Counted from the stretch's first letter, positions 27,893 to 38,016 are shown. The stretch is DNA of 53,564 bases from an uncultured Patescibacteria group bacterium (GCA_937929825.1 CALFUV010000007.1:1-53564), one strand, 5' to 3'. Numbers and translations are program-made. Notes: generated by a model from the letters alone, not told the origin.

Positions 27893-29149
27893 CTAAACTC
27901 GCATAATACTCGCGCCAATATTCTTTAATCTTTCTTCCAAAAATTCATAACCTCGATCAATAGGATAAACATTCTTTATAATACTTTTACCCTTCGCAGC
28001 TAAGGCGGCTGTTAATAAAGCCAAACCGGCTCTAGCGTCCGGCGCTTCTATAGTTCTACCTTCAAGCTGCCTAGGCCCTTGTATAATAACTCTATGTGGA
28101 TCACATAAAGTAATGTCCGCGCCCATTTGATTAAGTACATCAGTAAAAAACAGACGACCTTCAAAAATAGTTTCGTGAACTAAACTATGACCAGTAGCTT
28201 GAGTTAAAAGAACTGTCATAGAAGATTGCATATCTGTAACAAAACCGGGGTACTCATGCGTTTTAATATCAACTGCCCGCAAATTTTTCCAATGTTTAAC
28301 AAGTATTTCATTCTGGCTAATATCAAACTCCGCTCCCATATCGCGCCAAACACTCAAAGGAACTTCTAAATGCTCCGGCTGACAATTAGTAACTGTTATT
28401 TGACTGTTGGTGGCTAAAGCCAACATTATAAAAGTACCAGCCTCAATCCTGTCAGGCATCATAATAAATTCTCCAGCTCCAAGTTCTTTTACTCCTTCTA
28501 TATTTATAATTGGTGTCCCTGCCCCGCTTATTCTAGCACCCTGACTATTTAAATAATTAGCCAAAGCAACTATTTCTGGCTCTAAAGCTGCGTTAATTAA
28601 TTTTGTAAACCCATCTGCCAATACCCCAGCCAGCATCATAGTTTCTGTCCCTGTTACGCTAATTTTGGGAAAAACTATTATTCCGCCTTTTAATTTTTTA
28701 GCGCGTAATTTATAAGTCAGATCCTTTGTTTCTGTTACCTCAACACCTAAAGATTGAAAACCTTTCAAAAATAAATCAATCGGGCGTCGTCCTATTTTAC
28801 AGCCTCCCGGATGAGATAATTCAACCTCGCCAAATCTCGCTAAAAGAGGGCCGGTTAAAACCGTTGACGCCCGTAATTTATTAACTAAATCTCGCGGCAT
28901 TAAGCCAGATGAAACTTTGCTCGTATTAACTTTATAAACACCTTTTGCTAATTTGTTCACACTAGCACCTAATCTTTCCAATATTTCAAATTGTCTTTTA
29001 ACATCTTCTATTTCCGGAACATTAACTAAATCCATATCATCTTTAGATAACAAAGAAGCGGCAATAGCCTTTAAAGCCAAATTCTTAGCGCCGGCTACCG
29101 GCAATTTACCTGATAATTGATATCCGCCCTCAATAATAAAATCTGACAT
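27893..29149 (-). CDS. murA: UDP-N-acetylglucosamine 1-carboxyvinyltransferase
   Basis: GAKNLALKAIAASLLS; LSHPGGCKIGRRPIDLFLKGFQSLG; TDMQSSMTVLLTQATGHSLVHETIFEGRLFF. Confidence 0.93.
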   Translation of the reverse strand: MSDFIIEGGYQLSGKLPVAGAKNLALKAIAASLLSKDDMDLVNVPEIEDVKRQFEILERLGASVNKLAKGVYKVNTSKVSSGLMPRDLVNKLRASTVLTGPLLARFGEVELSHPGGCKIGRRPIDLFLKGFQSLGVEVTETKDLTYKLRAKKLKGGIIVFPKISVTGTETMMLAGVLADGFTKLINAALEPEIVALANYLNSQGARISGAGTPIINIEGVKELGAGEFIMMPDRIEAGTFIMLALATNSQITVTNCQPEHLEVPLSVWRDMGAEFDISQNEILVKHWKNLRAVDIKTHEYPGFVTDMQSSMTVLLTQATGHSLVHETIFEGRLFFTDVLNQMGADITLCDPHRVIIQGPRQLEGRTIEAPDARAGLALLTAALAAKGKSIIKNVYPIDRGYEFLEERLKNIGASIMRV

Positions 29150-29271
29150 ATTGATATATTAATTATTTATCTATCTCAGTCTTAAAGACTTTAGCAATTA
29201 ATAAAGCCATGCTAAACTAAAAATGCAGATATATATATTTTAAATCATAAATTGATAAAAAACAAACTTTT

Positions 29272-30693
29272 ATGACATTATTCTCCAGACGCCTGATATA
29301 CCTATCTTTTATATTAGTTTTTATAATTGCTGGTTTTTTAATACTGTTTTATTTACAAGGATACAGATTTGATACAAACGACTGGGAAATTAAAAGAACT
29401 GGGGCTATTCAAGTTGAATCAAGACCAAAAGGAGCTAAAATTAAACTTAACGGCCAAATACTCTCAAATAGTACACCAACTACGATTCTTTCTCTTTCGC
29501 CGGGTGAATATAATTTAGATATTATCATGGAAGGTTTTCAAACTTGGTCCAAAAAAATAAAAGTTCTGCCATCTGAAGTTGTTTTTTCGGGTGATGTTAT
29601 ATTATGGCCAGAACCGAATACCGGGCAACCCTTAGAAATAAACGGGCTACAAAAATCATGGTTATCAAATAATGGAGAAAGCTTATTATACTTAACCAAA
29701 GCAAACAGCGCCTCCGAACTTTGGTTGTTAAATCTTAAAAGCAGTCAAACTAACTTATTAACCAGAACAACTGAATCGGAAATTATTAATGCTGTTTGGA
29801 GTCCTTTAAATAGAGAAATATTAATTCAGGAACGAATTAAAGATAAAAATTTATGGAAAATTTATAATTTAGAAAATGGACTTTGGGAAGAATTACCAAC
29901 TCCCGGTAGTTTAAATTTTAATGTTGTTCAATGGAGCAAAGAAAAAAACTTATTATACGCCTCAACAACAACTGAATTATATGAAATAAACTTAAAAAAC
30001 AATTCCCATAGAATTATCTGGCGTGAAAGACTAGTTGATTTTAGGATACGTCATAATATTGTATTCGGCCTTAACCGAAACGGCGAAGCTCTCAATCTTA
30101 AGCTTTTAAATTTATCAAACTTAAAAACTTTGCCCCTGCCAGAAATGTCAATATTATCATCTAATGTAAATTTTCTTGATAATAGCGGTGATTGGGTACC
30201 TTTATTTGATATTGACAGGCACACTCTTTATTTATTAAATTCGCCTTTAATTGAAGAAAAACCAATTCGGCGATTGCCAGATGTTACGGCTATAAATTGG
30301 CAAAACGAAAACAGTCTTACTATTACTAATAATTTTGAAATATGGCTTTATGATCCTCAAAAGGATTCTTTGGAATTTGTGGAGCGTTTAGGCACAAGCT
30401 TAAATGGGGCTTGGCGTTATGCAGAAGAGCAATACGTTATTTTTTACGGAGCTAATGAGGTTTGGGTAATTGAACTTGATACTAGAGGAAATCGCCAACG
30501 CTGGTTATTAAGTAATTATGAGCAGGATGTTGTAAAAATAATGCTAAGCCCAGACCATAAAACACTCTATGTGCAAACTACAACTGATATATACCGTCTT
30601 AATCTTCAACCAGAAACCCGTTCTTTCTTGCAGCCAACTGATTTGCCCTCAACAATGATTCAAAAGTACCTGCGTCCGTCCAATAACCAGTAA
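29272..30693 (+). CDS. PEGA-domain membrane-anchored protein with beta-propeller-like repeats
   Basis: N-terminal TM; GAIQVESRPKGAKIKLNGQILSNSTPTTILSLSPGEYNLDIIMEGFQTWSKKIKVLPSEV is PEGA-like. Confidence 0.75.
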   Translation: MTLFSRRLIYLSFILVFIIAGFLILFYLQGYRFDTNDWEIKRTGAIQVESRPKGAKIKLNGQILSNSTPTTILSLSPGEYNLDIIMEGFQTWSKKIKVLPSEVVFSGDVILWPEPNTGQPLEINGLQKSWLSNNGESLLYLTKANSASELWLLNLKSSQTNLLTRTTESEIINAVWSPLNREILIQERIKDKNLWKIYNLENGLWEELPTPGSLNFNVVQWSKEKNLLYASTTTELYEINLKNNSHRIIWRERLVDFRIRHNIVFGLNRNGEALNLKLLNLSNLKTLPLPEMSILSSNVNFLDNSGDWVPLFDIDRHTLYLLNSPLIEEKPIRRLPDVTAINWQNENSLTITNNFEIWLYDPQKDSLEFVERLGTSLNGAWRYAEEQYVIFYGANEVWVIELDTRGNRQRWLLSNYEQDVVKIMLSPDHKTLYVQTTTDIYRLNLQPETRSFLQPTDLPSTMIQKYLRPSNNQ

Positions 30694-31330
30694 GTTTAGA
30701 AAATTTCATAGTTCCGGCCTTAATATAATAATTATTAACATCTGTAATTTCCAACTCACCCCGAGAAGATGGTTTTAATTTTTTTATTATTGAAAAAACT
30801 TGAGTGTCATAAAGATAACAGCCGGTTACTACCCAATTAGAAGGCGACTTTTGGGGTTTTTCAATAATTTCAATTATTCTATCACTCTTAACACAAGCTA
30901 CACCAAAACGAGAAGGATTAATTACTTCTTTTAAGAAAACATGAGCGCCTATTGGCTCCGTTGCAAAATTTTTTATACTACCAGATAAATTATCCTCATA
31001 AATATTATCTCCTAAAATAGCCACCACCGGCTTATTATCTGCAAAATCTTCAGCTAATCCCAGGGCTTGGGCAATTCCCCCGGGCTCATCCTGAAGTTCA
31101 TAAGAAAGTTTAACTCCCCACTCCTTGCCTGACCCAAGTAAATGTAAAAAATGACCGGCATGCTCTGGCCCAGAAACGATTAAAATTTCTTTCAAACCAG
31201 CTTGCACCAAAGTTTCTAAAGGATAATAAATCATGGGCTTGTTGTATATAGGCAACAAATGCTTATTGGTTACTTTGGTTAATGGCCTAAGACGAGTACC
31301 TAGACCACCGGCTAAAATCACTCCTTTCAT
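30599..31330 (-). CDS. rmlA: Glucose-1-phosphate thymidylyltransferase-like nucleotidyltransferase
   Basis: MKGVILAGGLGTRLRPLTKVTNKHLLPIYNKPMIYYPLETLVQAG; GDNIYEDNL; GYWTDAGTFESLLRANQ. Confidence 0.92.
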   Translation of the reverse strand: MKGVILAGGLGTRLRPLTKVTNKHLLPIYNKPMIYYPLETLVQAGLKEILIVSGPEHAGHFLHLLGSGKEWGVKLSYELQDEPGGIAQALGLAEDFADNKPVVAILGDNIYEDNLSGSIKNFATEPIGAHVFLKEVINPSRFGVACVKSDRIIEIIEKPQKSPSNWVVTGCYLYDTQVFSIIKKLKPSSRGELEITDVNNYYIKAGTMKFSKLTGYWTDAGTFESLLRANQLAARKNGFLVED

Positions 31331-31723
31331 AATACTATTCTATCACCTTTATCAGTCTAACTCTAGCATAAATTTTAATCTGATCACCAGTTTTGAAATA
31401 TAAAATTATATTTTTAAATCCAAAACCATTCATGATCATAAACTAACACAATAGATCTTTGCCAAATAGTTTTCTAAAATCTATTCTTGGCATTAAACCA
31501 CCCGAACTTAACTCATCTTTATTTGTCATAAAATTAAATTCATTTAAATTATTATAAAAAAATTGTTTTTTATTTGTCAGCCTTTACAAAAAATTTTTAA
31601 TAAACCTCTTATATTTTATACATATTTTAGACTAACTATATGATGAATCAAATAAAGAACAATTATTGAAACAATACCATATACCATTAAACTTATTTAT
31701 TCTATTTAATAAATTTTGTACAT

Positions 31724-32566
31724 TTATAAGCCAATATAATCAACCAAGGCTTTTTGCCAAAAACGCAAAGGTGAAAATTTTCTATTAATAAGTATGCCCC
31801 AACGAGGCCGATTAGCCGCTGAACAATACTCAGTTGAAGCGATTGGTAAAAGTGGGGTCTTTAATTTTTTAATTCGCCAAATTTCTTGGGCTATTTCATA
31901 CCATGAACATACTCCCTCGTTCACTAAATGATAAATTCCAGGATTATAATGTCCCTTTAACAAATTAACAACTGCTTCAGCTAAATCTTTAGTATAAGTA
32001 AGTTTACCATATTGATCATTTACTACTTTAACTTCTGCTCTTTCCTGTGAAAATTTAATAATAGTCTCAATAAAATTCATAGCTCTGGGTTTACCGCGCT
32101 GCGGCGTTTTACCATATAACCACGAAGTTCGTATTAAAAAACCATGTTCGTATTCTATCACATATTTCTCTCCCGCTGCTTTTGATTGACCATAAATATT
32201 AATTGGGTGAGGTAAAGCAGTTTCGTCATAACCTGACTGGTTTTCTCCATCAAAAACCATTTCCGTTGAAAAATGAACTAATTTAGAGCTAATTGCTCTA
32301 GCTCCGTCAACTAAAAATCCAATTGCCTCACTATTTAATTTATATGCTACTTCCCTATTTAATTCAGCGCCATCAACATCAGTAAACCCAGTGGCATTAA
32401 CTATAATATCAGGATTAATTTTCTCAATTATTTCTTTTACCGCTACGCTATTAGTAATATCAACCTCCTCTCTGTCAACTCCTACTACTTTATTTGTCCA
32501 CGCTTTCAATTGTCTTTCTAAATCATTTCCCAGCATACCCCGATTACCAAACAACAAAATAGGCAT
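31724..32566 (-). CDS. rmlD: dTDP-4-dehydrorhamnose reductase-like SDR
   Basis: MPILLFGNRGMLGNDLERQL; INATGFTDVDGAE; YGQSKAAGEKYV; IRTSWLYG. Confidence 0.9.
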   Translation of the reverse strand: MPILLFGNRGMLGNDLERQLKAWTNKVVGVDREEVDITNSVAVKEIIEKINPDIIVNATGFTDVDGAELNREVAYKLNSEAIGFLVDGARAISSKLVHFSTEMVFDGENQSGYDETALPHPINIYGQSKAAGEKYVIEYEHGFLIRTSWLYGKTPQRGKPRAMNFIETIIKFSQERAEVKVVNDQYGKLTYTKDLAEAVVNLLKGHYNPGIYHLVNEGVCSWYEIAQEIWRIKKLKTPLLPIASTEYCSAANRPRWGILINRKFSPLRFWQKALVDYIGL

Positions 32567-32585
32567 AATTTATTTTATTCCAAAA

Positions 32586-32984
32586 TTAATGATTGATAGC
32601 TTGCTTAAATTCATTATAATCTGTAATATAATCTTCCCTTTTAGGGTTATAAGATGTGGAAGATATTGCTATTACTACTGTACCTGCCTGCCAAACTTCA
32701 AAATGATGCCATACATAATTACCTACATATATCGCATCGCCTACTTTCAATTCTATATCCTGACATACTTTACCATCATCAATTTGCATTATTGTCATAC
32801 CGCGAACACAAAAGAAAACTTCTTGTTCAATTTTATGACAATGTGAACCGGATGGCTTTATGCCGTCAACAATAGCATAAACTCTTTTAATCTCAAAAGG
32901 CACATGTTCTATAACCTCCAAAGGTATTAAGGTGAACCTTTCGTCTGTATATACTGGTAATTTGAATTTTTTGAACTTGTCCAT
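32586..32984 (-). CDS. FdtA/QdtA/WxcM-like sugar-nucleotide cupin (3,4-ketoisomerase family)
   Basis: LIPLEVIEHVPFEIKRVYAIVDGIKPSGSHCHKIEQEVFFCVRGMTIMQIDDGKVCQDIELKVGDAIYVGNYVWHHFE. Confidence 0.78.
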   Translation of the reverse strand: MDKFKKFKLPVYTDERFTLIPLEVIEHVPFEIKRVYAIVDGIKPSGSHCHKIEQEVFFCVRGMTIMQIDDGKVCQDIELKVGDAIYVGNYVWHHFEVWQAGTVVIAISSTSYNPKREDYITDYNEFKQAINH

Positions 32985-32987
32985 AAT

Positions 32988-33995
32988 TTATGATAAATGT
33001 GCATTCATATCTATTCGCCTTTTTTCAAGTTTAGCGACCCACTCCGTATTTTCCTGATACCATCTGATAGTATTCTTAATTGCCTGTTCAAATTTATATA
33101 AAGGCCGCCAGTCCAATTCTCTTTCTATTTTAGAAGAATCTATGGCATAACGACGATCATGGCCCGGCCTGTCAGCGACAAATGTAATTAATGATTCCGG
33201 TTTACCTAATTCTTTTAAAATTATCTTGGCTATTTCTAAATTTGAACGCTCATTATGTGCACCAATATTATAAACTTCTCCCGGACTTCCTTTACGCAAT
33301 ACTGCATCTAAAGCGGCACAATGATCCAAAACATAAATCCAATCACGAATATTTTTCCCATCACCATACAAAGGTAGAGGTTCATTACGCATGGCTTTAA
33401 AAATGAAAAAAGGAATCAACTTTTCGGGAAATTGATAAGGGCCATAATTATTAGAACAATGAGTAACACGGACATCAGTACCGTAAGTTTTAAAAGCCGC
33501 CCTCGCCAACATATCGCCACCGGCTTTAGCTGCCGCATAAGGCATATTAGGCGCTAAAGGAGTACTCTCAGAAAAAGTTTCATCTGAATCCAAATTTAAA
33601 CTACCATAAACTTCATCGGTTGAAACCTGCACCATTATTTTGACACTATGCCGTCGCATAGCATCCAATAAAATTTGAACCCCTAAAGTATTTGTTAAAA
33701 CAAATTCACGATTACCCGAATGAATACTTCTATCTACATGGGTTTCAGCTGCAAAATTAACAATTGCTTCAATATTATTATTTTCTAACACTTTACTTAC
33801 TGACGTTTCACTAGTTATATCACCTTGAATAAATTGATAACGCTTGTTATTAGCCACAGCCGCTAAATTATCTAAATTACCAGCATAAGTTAATTTATCA
33901 AAATTAACTATTTCTGAATCAGTATAATTTTCTAACTGATAACGAATAAAATTTGAACCAATAAATCCAGCACCGCCGGTTACAAGTAATTTCAT
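32988..33995 (-). CDS. rmlB: dTDP-glucose 4,6-dehydratase
   Basis: LVTGGAGFIGSNFIRYQL; AAETHVDRSI; VSTDEVYGSL; YAAAKAGGD; THCSNNYGPYQFPEKLIP. Confidence 0.96.
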   Translation of the reverse strand: MKLLVTGGAGFIGSNFIRYQLENYTDSEIVNFDKLTYAGNLDNLAAVANNKRYQFIQGDITSETSVSKVLENNNIEAIVNFAAETHVDRSIHSGNREFVLTNTLGVQILLDAMRRHSVKIMVQVSTDEVYGSLNLDSDETFSESTPLAPNMPYAAAKAGGDMLARAAFKTYGTDVRVTHCSNNYGPYQFPEKLIPFFIFKAMRNEPLPLYGDGKNIRDWIYVLDHCAALDAVLRKGSPGEVYNIGAHNERSNLEIAKIILKELGKPESLITFVADRPGHDRRYAIDSSKIERELDWRPLYKFEQAIKNTIRWYQENTEWVAKLEKRRIDMNAHLS

Positions 33996-34046
33996 ATACT
34001 AAGTATCAATCTGCCTACTTAATAAATATCTTTTTTAGGGCTGAGA

Positions 34047-34244
34047 TTAAACATCTATCTTAACACCTAGGCTTTCTAATTTTTTAAAACTGCCTGCTGA
34101 TCTATTTCTGCTAAAACATATAAACAAACAGATGTTTTTCAGCCTGCTAATAGCTAATATACGACTCTTAGCTAAAGCCGCTGCCAATCCTTTTACCAGC
34201 GGCATATACTGACCAGCCCAATCAATTATTTTTTGTCCTTTCAT
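34047..34244 (-). CDS. Short ORF, unknown
   Basis: 65 aa, no recognised motif; reported only because it fills an otherwise unexplained gap on the operon strand. Confidence 0.2.
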   Translation of the reverse strand: MKGQKIIDWAGQYMPLVKGLAAALAKSRILAISRLKNICLFICFSRNRSAGSFKKLESLGVKIDV

Positions 34245-34274
34245 AATTATTATTTTAACACATAAATAATATTC

Positions 34275-34658
34275 CTAGCGACGCCTTTTAGATTGGGCCT
34301 TCCTTACTCGTTCCTCTGAAGAGCCAAAATGATGCGCCAATTCATGCCAAATGGTTTCTGCAACTTTGTTTTTTACCTCTTCAAAATTAAAACAAGAATT
34401 AACTATTGGTTTTTTGAAAATTGTTATTTTATCAGGCAAAGCGCTGTAACCTACGCCGCGGACAGTTTGCGGTACGCCTTCATACAAACCAAATAAACTC
34501 TGTTTAGGCGGCATATTTAATTTATATAATTGCTGGACTGATGGCTCTTCCTCCCACACCACAACAACATTACTTAACAGTTTTCTAAATTTCTCCGGAA
34601 TCCTTAATAATGAAGCTGTTATCAAATTTTCGAATTCTTCATTGCTAATCTCAACCAT
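34275..34658 (-). CDS. Zincin-like metallopeptidase family protein
   Basis: ETIWHELAHHFG (HExxH); LFGLYEGVPQTVRGVGYSALPDKITIFKKPI is typical of the small bacterial metallopeptidase (DUF1025-like) family. Confidence 0.85.
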   Translation of the reverse strand: MVEISNEEFENLITASLLRIPEKFRKLLSNVVVVWEEEPSVQQLYKLNMPPKQSLFGLYEGVPQTVRGVGYSALPDKITIFKKPIVNSCFNFEEVKNKVAETIWHELAHHFGSSEERVRKAQSKRRR

Positions 34659-35076
34659 GGACTAAGATTTCTTTAATGCTGGCTCTTATTTTTTTGGCTA
34701 TTTCATCCATTTGATTACCTTCATATTCTTGAGCAGGCCATAATTCTAAACCGTCCTTATTCTTCCTGGGAATAACATGAACATGGGTATGAAAAATTAC
34801 CTGTCCTGCTGATGAGCCGTTATTTAAACCTAAATTATAACCATCAGCTGCTACACCTTTCATAATACCCAAAGCTATTTTACGCACTACAGTATAAAGA
34901 CGACCAATAACTTCAGGTGGCGTGAGATCAAATCTGTCAAAATGAGCTTTAGGTATTACTAAAGTATGGCCATAACTTACCGGATGAATATCTAAAAAAG
35001 CTAAAAACTCCTGATCTTCGTATACTTTAGATGATGGTATAATATTATTGACTATTTTACAAAAAACACAATCCAT
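34651..35076 (-). CDS. HIT family protein
   Basis: CVFCKIVNNIIPSSKVYED; GQVIFHTHVHVIPR (HxHxHxx). Confidence 0.95.
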   Translation of the reverse strand: MDCVFCKIVNNIIPSSKVYEDQEFLAFLDIHPVSYGHTLVIPKAHFDRFDLTPPEVIGRLYTVVRKIALGIMKGVAADGYNLGLNNGSSAGQVIFHTHVHVIPRKNKDGLELWPAQEYEGNQMDEIAKKIRASIKEILVHG

Positions 35077-35077
35077 A

Positions 35078-35560
35078 TTAATACAACATTAATTCCTGCC
35101 TTACTCGGGCAATAAAAGCTTGGGCAGCTTCTTTTTCTTCTTCTGCTGGTGCCCAAGTAGGGTATTTTTTATGACTATGATCTTGCCACGGACCCTCTAC
35201 TACCTCATATAAAGCCGTAGCTGGTTCGAGAGCTACTGTCATATGCCAAGCGCCGGGCGGAACTTCAACCCCCCACGGACTTTTGCCAAATTCCAGTACT
35301 ACATGTTCTGATATCCGGCCGTCCTCGGCAAACAATACCACTAATAATTTACCTTGTAAAACTATAAATACCTCCACTTTGTCTGGATTTTCATGCTTAT
35401 GCGGTCGTACATAAGAATCTGTTTCTAAAACCGATACAAGTCGCTGAATTTTCTCATCATTGGAAACATGCATAGCATAAGAACTGCGGCGTCTGGCAGA
35501 ATTTTCTGCTGCTCGCGTTACATCTTTAACAAGGCTATCATCAATTAATTTTAATTGCAT
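35078..35560 (-). CDS. WbuC-family cupin protein
   Basis: MQLKLIDDSLVKDVTRAAENSARRRSSYAMH; RPHKHENPDKVEVFIVLQGKLLVVLF. Confidence 0.8.
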   Translation of the reverse strand: MQLKLIDDSLVKDVTRAAENSARRRSSYAMHVSNDEKIQRLVSVLETDSYVRPHKHENPDKVEVFIVLQGKLLVVLFAEDGRISEHVVLEFGKSPWGVEVPPGAWHMTVALEPATALYEVVEGPWQDHSHKKYPTWAPAEEEKEAAQAFIARVRQELMLY

Positions 35561-35564
35561 AAAT

Positions 35565-35858
35565 TTAATTAACTTTCAAAGCTAGTAATACAATGATTAT
35601 AGCAAAAATTATTAGACTTGTGTACCAAGTTAACTCATATGACTTAACCTTACTACCAGCCAGCCAGCTTGCCAAACCTCCAGCTAAAATAATATTTAAA
35701 TCAAAATACAAACTAACCATCCCCGGCCTAAATAATTCCAAAGAAAAAAGCAATAACCAGCTTATCAACAAACCTACACTCATTTCAGCCAAAAAAATTC
35801 TTACCGCCGCAATCACCCGATTATTTACAAATTTAGCCCATAAATCAATTAAAATCAT
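35565..35858 (-). CDS. Small membrane protein
   Basis: 97 aa, about three hydrophobic segments, contiguous with flanking genes on the same strand. Confidence 0.55.
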   Translation of the reverse strand: MILIDLWAKFVNNRVIAAVRIFLAEMSVGLLISWLLLFSLELFRPGMVSLYFDLNIILAGGLASWLAGSKVKSYELTWYTSLIIFAIIIVLLALKVN

Positions 35859-36379
35859 AATTGTTTAATTATTCTAAACCACCAATCAATGTCAGCTTTT
35901 TTCCGATTTAAACTAACTTTAGCACCTTTAATCACAACATCGCCTGCCTGCAAACCGGGAGAAGAAATTATAAATCTTATCTTATTACCCGGCCGAACAT
36001 ATTTTATTTCCCTAGCCTCATAATTATAATACGCCAAACCATCAGCTGATTTGACAATTTCTTGTTCTTGAAAATCAAAAGAGAATTCTGGTCCTGTTTG
36101 CAAACCAAGTTTAATAGGCGCAGAATCTGCTGTAACTAATAATTCTAAAGATACTCTGCCAGTTCTAATAGGCACCCGAAGATCTATATATACCGGTTCT
36201 TGTTGAATAATTATGCCAGTAGCGCTTCTTTCCACCCGGCCAGCCGGTAGCAAAACATCAAAATAAGCAGTTCGCTGGCTAAAATCAGTAAAAGCGACTA
36301 ATAAACTATTAGCCCAAAATGACTGATAAAATATATAGCCTAATAATATCACTGGTATTAACCAACGAATGTGTCGCAT
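35855..36379 (-). CDS. Membrane-anchored protein, unknown function
   Basis: N-terminal TM, 174 aa; 4-nt overlap with the downstream ORF. Confidence 0.6.
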   Translation of the reverse strand: MRHIRWLIPVILLGYIFYQSFWANSLLVAFTDFSQRTAYFDVLLPAGRVERSATGIIIQQEPVYIDLRVPIRTGRVSLELLVTADSAPIKLGLQTGPEFSFDFQEQEIVKSADGLAYYNYEAREIKYVRPGNKIRFIISSPGLQAGDVVIKGAKVSLNRKKADIDWWFRIIKQL

Positions 36380-36383
36380 ATTA

Positions 36384-37982
36384 TTAGTTTAAAAGATAAA
36401 ACTGATAAAGACTAAAATCCTGCCAACCATACTGCTTAATAGCTAAACCTAAGTTATAATTTTTAAGATTCAAATTAATCCTCTTCAAATCATCAGGTCT
36501 TAATGTTGATCTAAACCAATAAACGGGTATTTGATTTTGTACTAATCTAACTACTGCCTGATAATCAGTTGAAGATGCTAAGTTATAAATAACAGACCTT
36601 TCCGGCCAAAATATTTTATCAGTTAAGCCGGTAACAATGACGCTATTTGGTTCGGTTAAGGCCTGAACCTCTCTGTTCCAATTTTCAAATCTTTTAACAT
36701 TTGCTTTTATTTGGCCCAAACCCTCCAACGGTTCCCACCAAACTAAATTGATTGATAAAATAATATAACCACCAAATAAACCAAAAACTAAGACTCGTCC
36801 CCATTTTTTTTGCCATACCTTACTTATAAAAACAGCGGCAGGCCATAATAAAAGGCTAAAAACAGGCAACCAATAACGAACATAAGAAGTGCCAATAGTA
36901 ATAGCATTGGGATCGGGATTATCGTTAAAAAGCCAACTACCATAAACAACAACCAGCCAAACACTAATTAATAAGACAACTAATAAAAATTTTTGAGCTT
37001 GTTTTGTTTGTTGTCGCCAAGTAAATAAAAAATAAACCAAACCAACCATAACAAAAATTGCCCACCACCAAATTAACTGCCATAAATAATTTTTAGCAGT
37101 AAATAAAATAACGCGTGGATGAAAACCAAAAGGTAATAATAATTGCGGCAATAATCCCAAGGCCTGTGGTATATTAGTTACTTGTTTTAAATCTTGACTA
37201 TAACCAACTGATATAATTGAACCATAAATGCTGTAATTAGTCACAAACACCGGCAAAAAACTAATCAATGCTCCTAAAATTAATAACCACAAATACCTAA
37301 CAACCACCTGATGCCAATTTAAACTTAACCAAATTAGACCACAGGTCACCAACCAAAAAATTTCTGAAGTTCTCATAGCCAAAGCCGCACCTAGAGCCAA
37401 TCCTCCAGCTAAATATGGCCACGGCTTACCATTTTTAATAGCTAACATTAAACAAACTATAGCTAAAAGCAAAAAATCAAAAAACAGGGCATTGTGATAA
37501 AAAGATCGGCTATGGTAATACCAAAAAGCTGGATGAAAAGCCAATAACAAAACAGCTATCAAGGCTGAGCGTTTATCAGATAATTCTCTTACCAACCAAT
37601 AAAAACAGGACAAACCTATAATTGCCGCTAAGGGGGTTATGAGGGGCATAATGGACTGACCAAAAATACGACCCAAAAAACCAATCAACAGTGGTAAACC
37701 TAAAAAGCTGGCTGGCGCTAATTGTCCTTTAATTATATGGGTGCTACGAGGATGAACTATGGGTTCTAAAGTTATTTCATTTAAACCTGCTGGCGCTGTT
37801 AAGCTATAGCCTTGAGCTAGACGATGAGCAAAATAAGCATTAGCTGCTTCGTCTGGAGAATTAAAACGCCGGGGCAGATTAAAATGGAAACTGCCATATA
37901 AAAATAACCCCAGGGGCACTAATAATATAATCAGGTAATAAAATCGAAATTTAAATAATTTTGAAGAAATAACCATATTCAT
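36384..37982 (-). CDS. Multi-TM glycosyltransferase (GT39/ArnT-like)
   Basis: RRFNSPDEAANAYFAHRLAQG; LLLAFHPAFWYYHSRSFYHNALFFDFLLLAIVCLMLA; multiple TMs. Confidence 0.7.
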   Translation of the reverse strand: MNMVISSKLFKFRFYYLIILLVPLGLFLYGSFHFNLPRRFNSPDEAANAYFAHRLAQGYSLTAPAGLNEITLEPIVHPRSTHIIKGQLAPASFLGLPLLIGFLGRIFGQSIMPLITPLAAIIGLSCFYWLVRELSDKRSALIAVLLLAFHPAFWYYHSRSFYHNALFFDFLLLAIVCLMLAIKNGKPWPYLAGGLALGAALAMRTSEIFWLVTCGLIWLSLNWHQVVVRYLWLLILGALISFLPVFVTNYSIYGSIISVGYSQDLKQVTNIPQALGLLPQLLLPFGFHPRVILFTAKNYLWQLIWWWAIFVMVGLVYFLFTWRQQTKQAQKFLLVVLLISVWLVVVYGSWLFNDNPDPNAITIGTSYVRYWLPVFSLLLWPAAVFISKVWQKKWGRVLVFGLFGGYIILSINLVWWEPLEGLGQIKANVKRFENWNREVQALTEPNSVIVTGLTDKIFWPERSVIYNLASSTDYQAVVRLVQNQIPVYWFRSTLRPDDLKRINLNLKNYNLGLAIKQYGWQDFSLYQFYLLN

Positions 37983-38016
37983 ATTATACCAGTAAGAAAT
38001 GCTACAATGATACTAT

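Noticed and set aside
32391-33400. Plus-strand ORFs 32391-32846, 32654-32875 and 33191-33400
   Set aside because: Antisense to rmlD, the cupin and rmlB; no motifs.
35593-35868. Plus-strand 91-aa ORF
   Set aside because: Antisense to the small membrane protein at 35565-35858, which is contiguous with its operon.
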